Of a stretch of DNA of 64,000 bases, positions 12,151-25,638 are shown piece by piece. Numbering within the stretch: position 1 is the first letter of the stretch; every line of letters begins with the position of its first letter. The notes beneath the pieces are model-generated. The model did not search any database and was not told the DNA's origin. It saw only the letters and a list, made by a program, of their open reading frames with translations. This DNA is from Epichloe hybrida (lineage: Eukaryota; Ascomycota; Sordariomycetes; Hypocreales; Clavicipitaceae): positions 6,076,001-6,140,000 of the forward strand of contig JAFEKR010000001.1 of NCBI GenBank assembly GCA_019022495.1, written 5' to 3'. The translations under genes were made by a program, and so were the position numbers.

Positions 12151-13529
12151 GATTTTTTCTGATTTTTGTTTTTTTAGGGGTTTTGTAACTTATTTAAAGA
12201 GTAAAAAGATTATAAAAAGAAAGGTAAACACAAGTAATAGTAATATAGCTAGCTTAACTATGTAAAGGTTTTTCTAGATATTTTTTTTTAATTTACTAAG
12301 GTAAAAAGAAAAGAGAAAAGAAAGAAAGAAAAGAGAAAGTAAGGGAATACCCCTCCTTAAAATTTTTTTCGCTTAGCTAAGTAAGTAGGTCATAAATAAC
12401 GCAATTAACTAAACAGTCTAATTAAACCAATTAAACGAAAGGGGACCCACTTCTAGACCCACTTTTTATATTTACTTTAAAAATTAAGAATAGTATACCT
12501 ATAGCTTTTATATTACATAAATATAGCTAATTTGTTACTTTTTCTAGAAATTTTACTTAGAAATAATTTATTTTAATTTATAAAAAATAAGCTTCTATTA
12601 AAAAAGTATTAATTTTTAATAGTATAAGTATCTTATAACTATATAATACTAATTATACTATATTTATCTTATATTAAATAATATAAAATAAGTTATAAAT
12701 TTATTATATTTAAATTCTAAATTTAAATATAGAATATAATATTATATAATAAGTTATTAATTTAAAAGCTTTTATATTATATAAAGCTATTTTTAAGAAT
12801 TATATTAGTAATTTTATATAAGTATTTTTTCCTTTATTATTAATACTTAGTAAATTCTCTTATAATAAACTATTAGTATTTAAGTAATAATTTTTTAAAA
12901 AGTATTAAGAAATTATAAAAATTATATATTAATTCTAATAAATTATCTATTATACTAAGGCTTTTATATATTATAAAGAAATTCATTAGCTATTTAAAAT
13001 ATCTTTTATAAATTTTTAATATATTTATTTTAATTTTTAATATATTATTTAGTACTATTTCTAAAGATATATATAGGGTACTTTTATAATAAAAAAGAAA
13101 ATTTAAGAAATAATAGAATATTAATATTAGATAAAATAATATATTTCTAATAGAAATATCTAATATATATAATAAAAATTAGAGATTCTAAATATTCTAT
13201 AATTCATTCTATAGATACCCTATAGCCTTAATTATAGCTAATTTTCTAAGTAAGGTAAAACTTTATAAATTTATAACTAAATAACTAAATTATAATAAAA
13301 TAAATAGCTTATATTAACTTAAATAAGAAAAATCTAAGGAATATTATAAGACTATATAATACCCTACTTTTTTTTTTACTAATATTACATTTATAGTATT
13401 TATAGTGTAGTGTAGTAAATACTACACTACACTACATACTACACTACACTAAAATCTACTACACTACATACTACAATAAAAGTCAAAATACTACAAATAC
13501 TACACTACATGCAAAGCTCTAGTTATGCA

Positions 13530-13644
13530 TGCGAGTCGCTAGCTTATAGCTAGTAGCTCGCCAGTGTCACGTGAACCTAGCCCTAGGGCCTTACTAGCCT
13601 ATAGGGTACGCAAGTGCACCTGTTATTATAAGTAAAGCCTTATA
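13530..13644 (-). repeat. Left LTR of the large gypsy element, remaining part
   Basis: Matches the end of the right LTR (34785-34899) and ends in agccttata, the mutated form of ggcctcaca. With 615-697 it totals 198 bp. Confidence 0.85.
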
Positions 13645-14199
13645 ATTACCCCTTTACTTATAGCTAGGCTCCTAAACGGCTTTTACTAGGTACCTTATAG
13701 TTATTTACTAAGTATTAGCTAAATCTAAATAATAATAAATAATAGATAGCGCTTATATATAAATTTATCTATAACTCCTTATTATATTATAAACTTTTTC
13801 CTCTAGTAAATATAGTTATTCTTAATTAACCTTATTTACACTTTATTTACCTTAACTCTTTAACTCTTAATTTATATCCTTTTGCTATAAAGCTAGATAT
13901 AATTTACTTTTATATTTACTTATATATACACTATCTTTAGACTTTAAGAAGCACTTGCTAATTAAAATCCTTTTACTAGTAATTATATATAGTTTTCCTT
14001 ATTCTTTAGTTAGCATAGTAGCTAGAGGAAAATAATTAAAATATTACATTTAGTGTAATAAACATAGTAATATATATAAGATAGTAAGTTACTTAGTATT
14101 TTATTATCCTATAGCTGTGTACCTTTGCATACTTTTCCGCACTAACCCTAAGGTCCGGAATCGCCTCTAAAATACAAATCACATTAATATTCGAAATCC

Positions 14200-17100
14200 T
14201 TGCCTTTATTTCTCCCCCCCTATAATATTATAGTATAATAAAGCTAGTGGTAAGAGTGTAAATAAGACACTAATAGTAATTAATACTAGCTTAAGGAGGC
14301 TAGCTTAGAGTAGCTATTACCTAAACGTAAGAATAGGATAGTTTAATATCTAAAGAAGTAAAGATAACCTAATAGTAAACTAAAACTAATTTATATACCC
14401 TAAAGATATAAAATATTATAATAAGATTACTAGCCTTATTCTAAGTAATAAAGTTACCTAAGTATAGCGTATTATACTAGCTATAGCTAACTAAGTAGTA
14501 AACTATGCCTAAGCTAAAATAAGAACTATAAATACTAATAATAGTAATATTTATATTACTAAAGAAGTATTAAAAATAGCCCTTAAGGAGGCTATTAGGG
14601 AGGAAGCTAAAGATAATAACTCTTTAACCTAGGCTAGTATTATAGCTAGGCTTGCTTTAAAATAACTAAATACTAATGTAAGGCGCTGTGCGTAGGTTGT
14701 GAGGCGCGAGGCCTAAGGGCAGCCCACAGGGTGTTATGCGCAAGCAACAGCGACAGGTCTTAAGTAATTGTAAGGTGCAATATTAGCAACGGCTAGTATT
14801 AGCGGATCTTTTAGTCTATTGGGATTCCTAGCACACCTTCTAGGTCTCTTATAATTATACTAGCCATTACGGGTCTTCTAGTTACGCTAGGTCCTAGGTT
14901 TAAATCCCGTGGGGGTCTAGGATTAAACTAGGCTAGGTAGCTTACGTTAGGCTCACAGGGTAGCTAGGGGACAGGGCCGTTATGTCCGCCCTAGTGGCCC
15001 TTAGGGGTTCGCAATTACTGATTATCTAAAGGGGCCACGGAATCCGGGCCTAATCCCTAACTAGACGGTGGCGGCGCGCTGGCTTAGGACGAGCCCTAGG
15101 AAGGGGAAGGATAGTTATAAGGCGCTATGCGTAGGTTGTGGGGCGCGAGGCCTAAGGGCAGCCCACAGGGTGTTATGCGCAAGCAACAGCGACAGGTCTT
15201 AAGTAATTATAAGGTGCAATGTTAGCAACGGCTAGCATTGGCGGATCTTTTGGTCTATTGGGATTCCTAGCACACCTTCTAGGTCTCTTACAACTAACCC
15301 CCCCTCTCTCTAGGTCCTTAGAAGATAATATAAAGAAGTACTTATAAAAGGAAATATTATATAAGAATTACTTTAGTCTAGGGGCGTGGAAGATATAGTT
15401 ATAGCTATAAATAAAGCTATTAGGTAAGCCTTAGTAATAGTAGCTAGAAGACTCCTTAGTAAGGATATAATTATTACCTTTAAAGGAAATATAGTATAGT
15501 ATAAAGAAAACTAAAAATAGATTACTAAAGTGTTTAGCCTAGAGGTAACTATTTACTACTATATACTTAGCGTTATTATTAAGGGTTTCCTAATAAAGTA
15601 TATATCTATTAAGAACCTAGTAATAGAAATTAGAAAAGTAAATAAAGTAAATATAATTAAGGTAACTATAAGATACCCCTAGGGTAAAAACGCCTAGTTA
15701 ACTACCCTAATTCTTAGACTAGCTAAAGTTAAAGATACTAATAAGATATACTAAGATAAAATAGTCTTTAAAGTAAAGCTATTTTAAACTAAACTATATA
15801 ATAAGACCTTATAACCTAGATAGTGCTATAATTACTTTTAAATAGGATATATTACTAAGTTTTATAAGGTAATACTAAGGTATAGTAAGTGTAAAGCTAG
15901 CTAGTATAAAGATAGTAAGGCATTATACTTAATAATAAATAGATAACTTAAGGAAAACTATATCTTATACTCTAGACTATACTTAGCCTAGTTTAAAGAC
16001 TACTTAGTACTAAAAGAGAAGTAAAATATAGTAAAGGCTAGTTACCTAGAATAACTATCTTACTTTACCTCTAGCTCCCCTAGTAAGAACCTAGCTCTAA
16101 CTTAAGAGAGAGCTAGTATAGCTATAGAACCTATAGTAATAATAGGAAGAAAAAGAGGTTAACCTATAAATATAAAGTAAAGTATTAAATAGCTAAGAGC
16201 TAGGAGTATTAAGCACTATATAAAATAACTTAAGGCTAGAATAAAACTAGTATAAAATAGCTAAGACTTACTACTACCTCCTTAATTAATATAGTAATAT
16301 TATAAGTTCTCTTCTAGAATATAAATAAGAAGGATAGCCTAATATATATTATACTCTATTACTAAACTAATATAGATATAATAGTAATTTAAAAGTAAGA
16401 ATATATAAAACATTTATAGCCTCTTATACTAGGCCTTACCTAGTTTTAACTTATATACTATAATAGGTATAACGCTATATATATTAATAAGAAATATAAT
16501 ATAGGGTTATAGTTAGCCTAAGGAGGGCTTAACTAGTTACTAGTGGAAATTTATAGGATTAATATCTATTCCCTTTATTTAAAAGGTTATAGTAATAACT
16601 AGAATACCCCTATATAAGATATTAATATAGAGATATTATATAACTAAAGTGTATTTATAGGAGATTTTAACTAAAAGCATCCCCTTTAAGATAGGCTAAA
16701 TAGAATAACTAATAAAGTAAATAAGCTACTAAAACTTATAAGCTAGTAAAGGCTTAGACTAGTAATGCCCTAAGGGGAACTAACTAGATAATATAAGGAT
16801 AATAGGAATAGTACTATAAACCTAGTGTAAGTAACCCTAGATATCTAAGTTTACTATAAAGGAGTAAAAGACCTTACTAAATCTAACTATATCCTATAGC
16901 TAATTAGTATTTTCACTAGCCTATAAGATAATATCCTGTAGGCCCTTAAACACATATAGAATATAATAAATAAACTATACGTAAAGGCAGAGGTAGTAGT
17001 ATGCTTTTAACCTAAAAACGCCCTAAATCTATATAATAAAGAAGGGATAAACACGTACGTTACTTAGCTTATTACAAACCTTTAATAAATAGTAAATAAG

Positions 17101-17673
17101 GTAGCCTTATAGAAGCCCTAGGGGCTCCCTAGCCTAGAGGTATAGTAGCTAAAGATAGCTAAAGAGATAGTTACTAAAGCTAGATAGATAAAGAGATAAT
17201 AAAGATAATAGAGAATAAAAGTAAACTAGTAAGCTTATACTAAGGTAAATAAGGACTAAGAATAAGTTATTAAAACTAAGAGAAGAAATATATAAAGAGA
17301 TACCTTATAAAAGGCTAATATATAGAGAAAGGATAAGGGAGTCTAAAGATTAAAAAGATAGACCTAGCTTTAAAGCTAGGCCCCCCTAGAACTACCTAGG
17401 TTACTAGAGCTAAAAAGGACTAAAAATAACCTAAACCTAGCTACTATATGTAAGAATAAGGTAAGTGTGCTTATATAAAGATTTTTCCCTAAGCCTATAG
17501 TAAACCTCTCTTATATCCTAGACTTTACTTTCCTAGAGCTAGATAACACACTATTCCTAGATAATAACTAGTTTAGATTAGAAGAGATATTAGATATTAT
17601 ATTAGATATAGCTAGCTAGAAAGCACTAGGTAATAATAAGCTCCTAGTAAGCCTTATTAAGGCCTATAGTAAG
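14200..17673 (+). pseudogene. LINE-type (non-LTR) retrotransposon relict
   Basis: Plus-strand RIP-broken frames show the order expected of Tad1-like LINEs. A cysteine-rich knuckle relict lies near 15820-15910. An endonuclease segment near 16655-16700 reads VFIGDFN then KHPL. The start of a reverse transcriptase lies near 17600-17670 and contains KALGNNKLLVSLIKA, equivalent to the KAPGPDGLP region. A TRIM element (14677-15292) interrupts the first ORF region and a hAT element (17674) cuts the reverse transcriptase. The 5' limit is uncertain and I could not identify the continuation beyond 26071 with confidence. Confidence 0.6.
14677..15292 (+). mobile_element. TRIM-like miniature LTR element (616 bp)
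   Basis: Two 177-bp direct repeats (14677-14853 and 15116-15292) start TGTAAGGCGC and end CTCTTACA (RIP variants in one copy). They flank only 262 bp of non-coding DNA. A 5-bp duplication ACTAA flanks the whole (14672-14676, 15293-15297), and a purine run (15098-15111, aggaaggggaagga) precedes the second repeat. Size, TG...CA ends and lack of coding sequence fit a terminal-repeat retrotransposon in miniature. It is visibly richer in G and C than its surroundings. A B-box-like string, ggtttaaatcc (14897-14907), lies in the interior; its meaning is unclear. Confidence 0.85.
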
Positions 17674-18256
17674 CAGAGTATTGTACTAAAACGTGTAGTG
17701 TAGTGTAGTATTTGTAGTGTAGTGTAGTAACTACACTACAAACTACACTACACTACAAACTACACTAACTATAAGGGAAAAAAACTACAATACATTACAC
17801 TACAAATTTTTTTTCCTAAACTACACTAACTATAAACACTACAAATGTAATATTAGACTTTTTATTAGTTATTAGTATTATAAGGATTAAAAGAATACTA
17901 GTTATATAAAAGCTTTTATTATTACCTATTTTATTTAATTAGTTATAGAATTTATAATATTATATTATTTTAGTAATTTTACTATAACTAAGTAAGGTTA
18001 TATATAATATTATACTTTTTTAATAATACTATTTAACTTAATACTTTATTTCCCTAATATAACTTAAAGAAAAACCTTCTTATTATATTATGTACTATTT
18101 CTATAAATTATTTTATATTTCTATAAATTATTATTATTACTTATTTTAAAAAAACTATAAAAAGAACTACTAGTAAACTTAATATAAGTAGCTTATTATA
18201 TCTTATTATAGCTTATAATAGCTTATAATAGCTTATAATACTAATATTACTAGTAT

Positions 18257-18395
18257 TACTAAGATTACTAAGATTACTAAGATTACTAAGATTACTAAGA
18301 TTACTAAGATTACTAAGATTACTAAGATTACTAAGATTACTAAGATTACTAAGATTACTAAGATTACTAAGATTACTAAGATTACTAAGATTACT
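18257..18395 (+). repeat. 9-bp minisatellite (gattactaa)
   Basis: About 15 perfect head-to-tail copies of a nonamer inside the second hAT element. It is preceded by a few agcttataat decamers (about 18210-18240), the same unit as the array at 1191. Confidence 0.9.
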
Positions 18396-19435
18396 TATAA
18401 TATTATTAGTGTTAAAGTTTAAAAATAATAAATAATAAATAAATAACTTAAATATAAATACTAGTAATTATAAGTAAATTACTATAGTAAAAGCTATAGT
18501 TTTTAATAACTTAGTATTTTAAGGTTTTTAAAAATATTAATATTATAAAAATGTTTTTGCTTTTATGTTTTTTTAAAATAATAATAAAAGTAAAATAATA
18601 GTAATTATAGTAATAATAGTAATTAAGGTTATAAAAGTTATTAAAGCTTTTATAATAAGTATAATATATTATATAAAACTAAGTCCTAGTATTATTTTTA
18701 AAAATAAGTTAAACTTATTTTTTATAGCTTATTTAAGCTATATAGGGTAATTAAAATAATACTATTAGTTATCTATTAATAAATTATAAGTATTAGTCTA
18801 TTATATTCTTTTTTTATATATTATTATAATAAGATATATAAAGTTACTATATATAACTTCTTAAAGCTTTAGAATTATAAAGCTTAAAGTAATATTTAAT
18901 TAGTTTAAATAGTAAATAAATAGTTTAAGCTTTTTTTAAGTTCTTATTATATTAATAATAATATTAAAGTACTAAGTATATATTCTATTAACTTTTATAT
19001 ATTTATTTAGATTTCTAATTTAATTTAATTATATTAGTTTAGGGTATTTTTTAATTAAATTAATAATAAAAATATAAAATAATTAATAATAATAGTAAAT
19101 AAAATAATTAGAAGGTTTTTCTTAAAGTTATATTAGTAAAATAAAGTAATAAGTATAATAGTATTATTAAAAAGGTATAATATTATAAATAACCCTAGTT
19201 ATAGTAAAATTCTTAAAAAAAGGTAAATATTATAAATTCTATAACTAATTAAGTAAAATAGGTAATAATAAAAGCTTCTATATAACTAGCTTTCTTTTAA
19301 TCCTTATAATAACATTATATAATAAGAAGGCCTACTTTTTTTTTACTAACACTATATTATAGTTTTTATAGTTAGTGTAGTTAGTAACTACACTAACTAC
19401 ACTACACTATAAGTAAAAAAAAACTATAATATACT

Positions 19436-19722
19436 TGTTAGTTCCACCAAGGAACGTTCGCACTAGTGCAACAAGGTTAAATTCAATGAAGTTAATAATA
19501 ATAGCTAATAACTAAGAGAAGAGAAGAGGGAGAAGGAGAGAAATCTAGCTAGAAGAGAAGGTAAGCGAAAAGGGGGAAAAGTAAGCCTATAGTGTAGTGC
19601 CACTACTAACGGAGTGGGGTAGCTTATGATATATCTAATTGCATTACGTGCATCCCTTTAGTAGCTTTACTCTTTAGCTATAGTTAGACTATTTATTGTC
19701 TAAGGGTCTAAAGGAAGCCACA
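19436..19722 (-). repeat. Copia LTR, left copy (3' LTR in element orientation)
   Basis: 287 bp, begins TGTTAGTTCC and ends GAAGCCACA; gapless to 25639-25925. Confidence 0.9.
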
Positions 19723-22700
19723 CTAGCACTCTCTCTTTTCTTTGTGGCTAAAGGAGCCTAAAAACGCAATAAAAATCAGATTAAAGGAAAGTGTATATAA
19801 GTAAATCCCTTAATAGGAATCCATGGTTCTTATTAGCTATCGTGGCTTTAGTTATTCTAATTAACCTAGTTATTATAATCTATACTTACATGCCTATTAT
19901 ATTAATCCTCCCCTTTGCCTAACCTTATAGGTCTCTTAACCTATTCTTCCACATAAATTATTAATTTATTTAAATTAATTAAGGTTAAAAGGGCTAAATT
20001 TAGCAATGCCTTTATTATTACATTAGCTAGATTATCGCCGCCATTAATCTATCTAACTTTATAGACTTCCCTCCTCTTATATAACTACTAAAGGGCTATA
20101 ATATTAATTATTAGCTACTTCTCTTTTATTATACCTAGCTTCATAAGGCATTTATATAATAAGAAAGAGTCTATATAGAGAATTATTAGGATCTAAGGTA
20201 TCTTTAATTAGTCTGTGATTATTTAAAGGGTTATAGATATTGCGTACGTGATATTAGCACCTTAAACCATGCTATATAGCTTAGATATAAGTGTACTATA
20301 GGTCACACACTTACTTTTTATAGAGCTATATATAATAATATTCCCTTTTAAGATAAAGGTATTATTCTCCTTTATTACTTTATTACTAATTATAATAATA
20401 TATCTAATCTATAAACTTAGATCTTTATTATTAGTAAAGGACTTATTTATAAATATAAAGAGCTTTGCTTCTTTAAGAGTTAAGGGGATATACTATAATC
20501 CCTGCTACTAATGCTTAATTTACTACTTAAGGCGTTTATTAAGTTATAAGATATTATTAGCAAAGGGTTCTTAGTGTTATACGGCAATTAACAGGTTATA
20601 TAATGCCTCTAGTTAATAGACTATCATAATATAACTTCCTTAGGCTCTTTGCTTTATATAATCTTACCTTACTATTAGTAATTAAGGGTTAATTTCCTTA
20701 ATTTTCTAACTTTAGCCCTTTTAGGTTAGGGTTAGGGAGTTATTAGCATTCTAGGTTAAGATATAGCTATTAAAGATAAGGGGATTTATAGTTATAAGGC
20801 ATTATTTTTCTTTAGCTATAAACTTTACCTTTTAGAGCTCTTTTTCTTCTTTCTTAAAGAAGTTATTATTACTAAGGCCTAGCGTATTATTTATTTATAT
20901 CCTTATAATGCTAAAGAGGTTTTTATTATTTAGGGCTATAATTAGTAAGCAGGGATTATATATTAAGGTTATTATATTAAGATTATCTCTATAGTGGCAA
21001 AAATATATTACCTACTAGTGGGTTCTAGCCTTTACAATCCCGTAAAGGGGCTTAATAACCTCTATTATTATGCCTTTTAGAAAGAGATATATAATTTACT
21101 TTAGTAACTTTATAATAATTAGCCTATTTAGGGTTATTTAGGATTAAATATAAGCTTATATAATATCTTGTAGCTAAAGGTAAATTCCCTTCCGCTTTAA
21201 TAATAAAGTAAGGGCCACAATAATCCATTAGCTTAATCGCTATATTATTAGCAATTAGGTTAAGATAGCCTCTTTTCCTCTGTTATTATGCCCTTATATA
21301 ATAAGGCGCGATTTCTTATATAGTGTTTTAGTGCCTTTACCTTTAATCTCTTAGACTATATAAGAATTAAAGATCTAGTAGCCTCTGTGCTTTACTAGAT
21401 TAAATATTATAAATCTAAACACATTATAAGCTTATAATATATTAATCTTAGCTTAATTAAATTATTTAAAGGGGCTCCCTAGGGTTATAATCTTTCCCTC
21501 TTAGTGAAGTTAAAAGGTAAGGTTTTAGTTAGCCTTTTCTTTTACTATAAGGAATGCTATGTTTAGCACTCCTCTAGCTATAATCTCCTTAATTAATACT
21601 TTCTCTTAGTTTTTATTAATAAACATAAGGGGCTTTATAAGTCTAATAAGCTCCTTAGGATTATAAACCTAGGCCCTAATTACCTTTACTTTTACTTCCT
21701 TAAGGCTACTAGCTTTATAGCTTCCTATAAGGGTAGCTTTAGCTACCTTAAGGCTTACTATAAGTTCTTTAACTTTATAGCTTCCTATAGGATTACCTTT
21801 AGCCTTAATAGCCTTTATAGGCTTCTCTATGCCTTTATTAATAAAGAATTAAACTATAAGGTTCTTTCTTAACCTCCCTTACTTTCTCTTAACTAGTATC
21901 TCTTTCTTTTCTTTTACCTTACTACCCTTTATAGGTAGCTTATCCCTCCTAGCCCCCTTAGCCCTTTCTTATAATAGGACTATAGCATTAGAGAGGGCTA
22001 TAGCGTAGGAAAGGGCTATGTTATAGGCAGGGACTTCTAGGCCTAGGTTATTCTCCTTAATATCCTAAAGGCTTTGCTTATTAGCCCCTATATACTATAG
22101 GTCCTTATAGTATAGCTTTACTACTATAGAGCAAAACTTAGCTAGGCTATAGGGTATCTTAACTATATAGGTCTCCCTATTAGTAGCTAATAGCTTATAA
22201 GGGCTATGCTATTTACCTTTTTCTCTTTATATATATATATTAGCCTATAGTAATAGCTAATATATTAGCGATATATTAGGGCTATTCTAGGCGCTAAGGG
22301 CCTTATAGACCTATCTCTTAGCTAGGTAATAGCAGACTTTATTAGTTACCTTCTAAATTACTTTAGCTTATTAAATAATAAAGACACTTAGTAATAACTT
22401 ATCTATTATCTATAGGTAAGCTCTAAAGACTAGTAAGGTTAGCATAAGGCTATTAAGGCTTGCTAAGTTATTAATAGCTTTAATAGCTATCTAGAGTTAC
22501 TACTTAGGAGTAATTTCCTTACTAATTAAGTCTATAATAATATTATAGGCCTAGTAAAGAGGTCTATAATATCTCTTAACCTTTCTAATGCTATTATAGG
22601 CTTTAATAGGTATTTTATTAATATTAATTAACATTAAGCAAGCATAATGCCTAAATTTAGCTAAGGTAAAGTTATTACTAGTATTGTGAATAATCTAGTC

Positions 22701-25638
22701 TAGAGGGCCTAGATATATATTAATCTAGCACTCTCTAATTATATCCTAGATATCACAAGCTTTTTGCTTCTTAGGGTTAAGGAATTAGGCCGCTTAAAAT
22801 AAGGTTACTAAATTAATAATATAAAGGACTAGCTAGCTATTAATTTATATAATATTAATAATAATCTTATAGTTAAAGTTATAGTTATCTTTAAGGGAGA
22901 ATTTAAACTAGCTAGGGGCTTTTCTATTTATCTAATAATAGTAATAGACTTTAGTAAGCTTCTTAATTACATAGTGTTTAACATTATAACTAGCTTATTA
23001 AAGGATCTTTATAAGCTATTAAATTAAGGGATAACTAAACCTTTAGTAAAGTTAATAAATCTCTCCTTTTAATAGGTAAAAAGCAGCGGTTTCTCTTACC
23101 TCTAGAAGCCACTAAGGGTAGCCCTATCTGCGTATAATAGGTATAGTCTTATTATTTTAAATTAACACATTAGTAAGGTTATTAATCTTAACCTTTATTT
23201 TATCTATATTAGTAAAGGAAAAGAGAAAGGGTATAGTAGTGTTAAGGATATAGAAGTTAATTTAGCTAAGCTTCATAGGCATATAGATAATGCTACGTGT
23301 TATTACTAATCTAGCACTAAAGCAAATAACTTCTAGGTTATAGGGTTTAATTATTAATAATAGTATTAATCTTAGTAAGGCTTTAGCTTATGCTAGACTA
23401 GTAGTTAATTAGCCTAAGGCTCCTATATCTAGCATAATTCCTCTAAAGATCTCTTTAAAATAGTGTCCTTTAGAGATATAATAAATTAAATTATCTTTAT
23501 TAGAAGCCTCTTTAAGGTATAGCTCTTACTTAAGTAAGATATGTTAAAAAGCTTAATTCTTAAGTATTACAAGGATATTAACATTATCTATTATTTATAA
23601 TCCTACGTAAAAGAATTATATAATGCTAAGTTATGCCTTTAATAATGGCTTTTTCTTAATATTATTATTATTATTATCTTAGTCCTAAGTAAAGGCCTTA
23701 AGCTATATTTCCTAGTCTTTTCTTTTCTCTTCCTTATTACTATTATTTCCTTTAAATAAAGCAAGGAATACCTAAAACTTCTTCTCTATAGGAGGTAAAT
23801 AATAGTTCTTACTAGCTTACTACCTCTCTTTCTCTTTCTAATATTTAGCATTAGTGTAGTTTAATAACTAGTAGCTACTCTTACTATAAATAAAGCATTA
23901 CTTAGGTTATCTAGAGTTACTATAATAACCTTCTCTTCCTTAGTCTCTTTAATTCTATTAGCTATATTAGTAGTCTATAAACATTACCTCTAATAGGTCT
24001 TTATCTTAATACTAGTAGTATTAGTTACTTCTTATACTACTCTCTATAATTATAATTAATTTATAGAGGTTACTAGTAAGGTTCTTAAAGCCTAGTGTGT
24101 GTATATACTTCACTACCTAATATTTAAGGATACTAAAGACTATATTTAAGGTTTACTTATAAAGCTTTATATTTACTATATTAAAGGGGTATAGCCCTTT
24201 ATAAACTCTCTTTAAGGTAGTTAATAAAATCTTAAGGCACTTAAGCTTAGTCTTATTAGGGTTCTAAGTAATAATGTTCTTAAGAGTTATATTACTTTAT
24301 TTACATTAGTAAAATTATTAATTACTCTCTATCTTAAAGTGTTAATAGATATTTATAATTATCTCTTTATATAAGAGGTTCTTACTAGTAAGGTAATTAA
24401 GAAAGTACTATTTAGTATCTCCTATTAATATAATAGGGAATACTTTACTAAAATATAACTTAGGGAGGTTAATCTAGTTATACTTACTCTTAAAGAGCGT
24501 AAGCTTTAGTAAGAGAAAGTTATATAGCTTTTCACTATAATAGTCATTATCCTTATATATCTTTATAAGCTTAGATATTTTCTTTATGATTTATTTATCT
24601 AAAGGGAAGGAATAAGGAAAGAGGGTAAGCTATTAAGGGTTAAACTCCTAATATAATTAAGATTATTATAAGGGTTCTTGCGGAGGATATAGTAATTATT
24701 CCCTTTAGGAGCTAGGAACATTAGGCAAGGTCTTTGTAGTAGTGGCCTATAGAGGTTATATTTAAGGTAGTTTAGAGGATCTTAACCTTTCTTCTAGCTA
24801 ATAAGGCATTAAGGTTTAATAAAGCACTTCTTTAAGCAATGCTAGGATTAGATATCCTAGGCCTTATTTAACAAGAACACCGTAATCTCGTAGAGAGTTA
24901 TGTAGCTCTCTTATAATATCCTTATTTACTCTTTTAAAGGTGTCCTTAGACTAGCCTTTAAAGTTCTCTTAGAATAATTCCTAGAGGTCATTATCTCTCT
25001 AGCCTTAACGTTCACTAAGGTTAATAAATCCTGCGATGTAGTTATTAAGCTCGGGCTATGTAGTAGTCTTAGGATCTAGCTTAGCGAATTCTTTCCAATC
25101 TCTTGTGAGCGCATAGGAAAGGGGTTGTAATCGCCTTGGCAATTCATCCTTTAATGGTCTTGCTTAGGGCATTGTGTATAGAGGTGCGAAGACTGTCATG
25201 GTTAATTATAATAAGGGAAAAAGAGAGTGAGGGCAGAGGGGGGGGTTATCTCTGTAAATACCTATTAAAAGGAACAGAGGAAAGGTTATAGGTCTATTAG
25301 CTAGCTTAGCTAAGTGTTGTATTTAACGTCAGGTTCGAATGAAATGCCTTATGGCAATAGATTCGGTTGTTTAGTTAGTTTTCTCGTGATAGACAATAAG
25401 ATTAATGATTAACTAAATATCCCGAAGGCCTAAGAGTTAATAGATTAATCTCTTAGAAGTCTAACAAGCCTGTCGCTAGGATTCTAGTCTATCTTCCTTT
25501 AGCACACTCTATAGTCATGCCTCTTTACCGCAATAACTATTAATTTAGCATAATAAGGGGTAGTGGCTATAGTATTTGCAGAAATATCTCTTCTTGTAAT
25601 ACCTAACTTATCTATAGTTATAGTTAACCACTAATTAG

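Larger units (their letters stand above)
698..13521 (-). mobile_element. hAT-superfamily DNA transposon (interrupted by gypsy element at 1528-8613)
   Basis: Ends carry 10-bp inverted repeats, CAGAGCTTTG on the left and the complement of TAGAGCTTTG on the right (one RIP-type change). It is flanked by a perfect 8-bp duplication gttatgca (690-697 and 13522-13529); the 8-bp duplication and CAGAG ends are hAT hallmarks. Without the nested gypsy element it is about 5.7 kb. A degenerate transposase lies on the minus strand (about 12150-9130). Long tandem arrays lie near the left end, and related short TACTACACTACA repeats lie near the right end. Confidence 0.88.
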
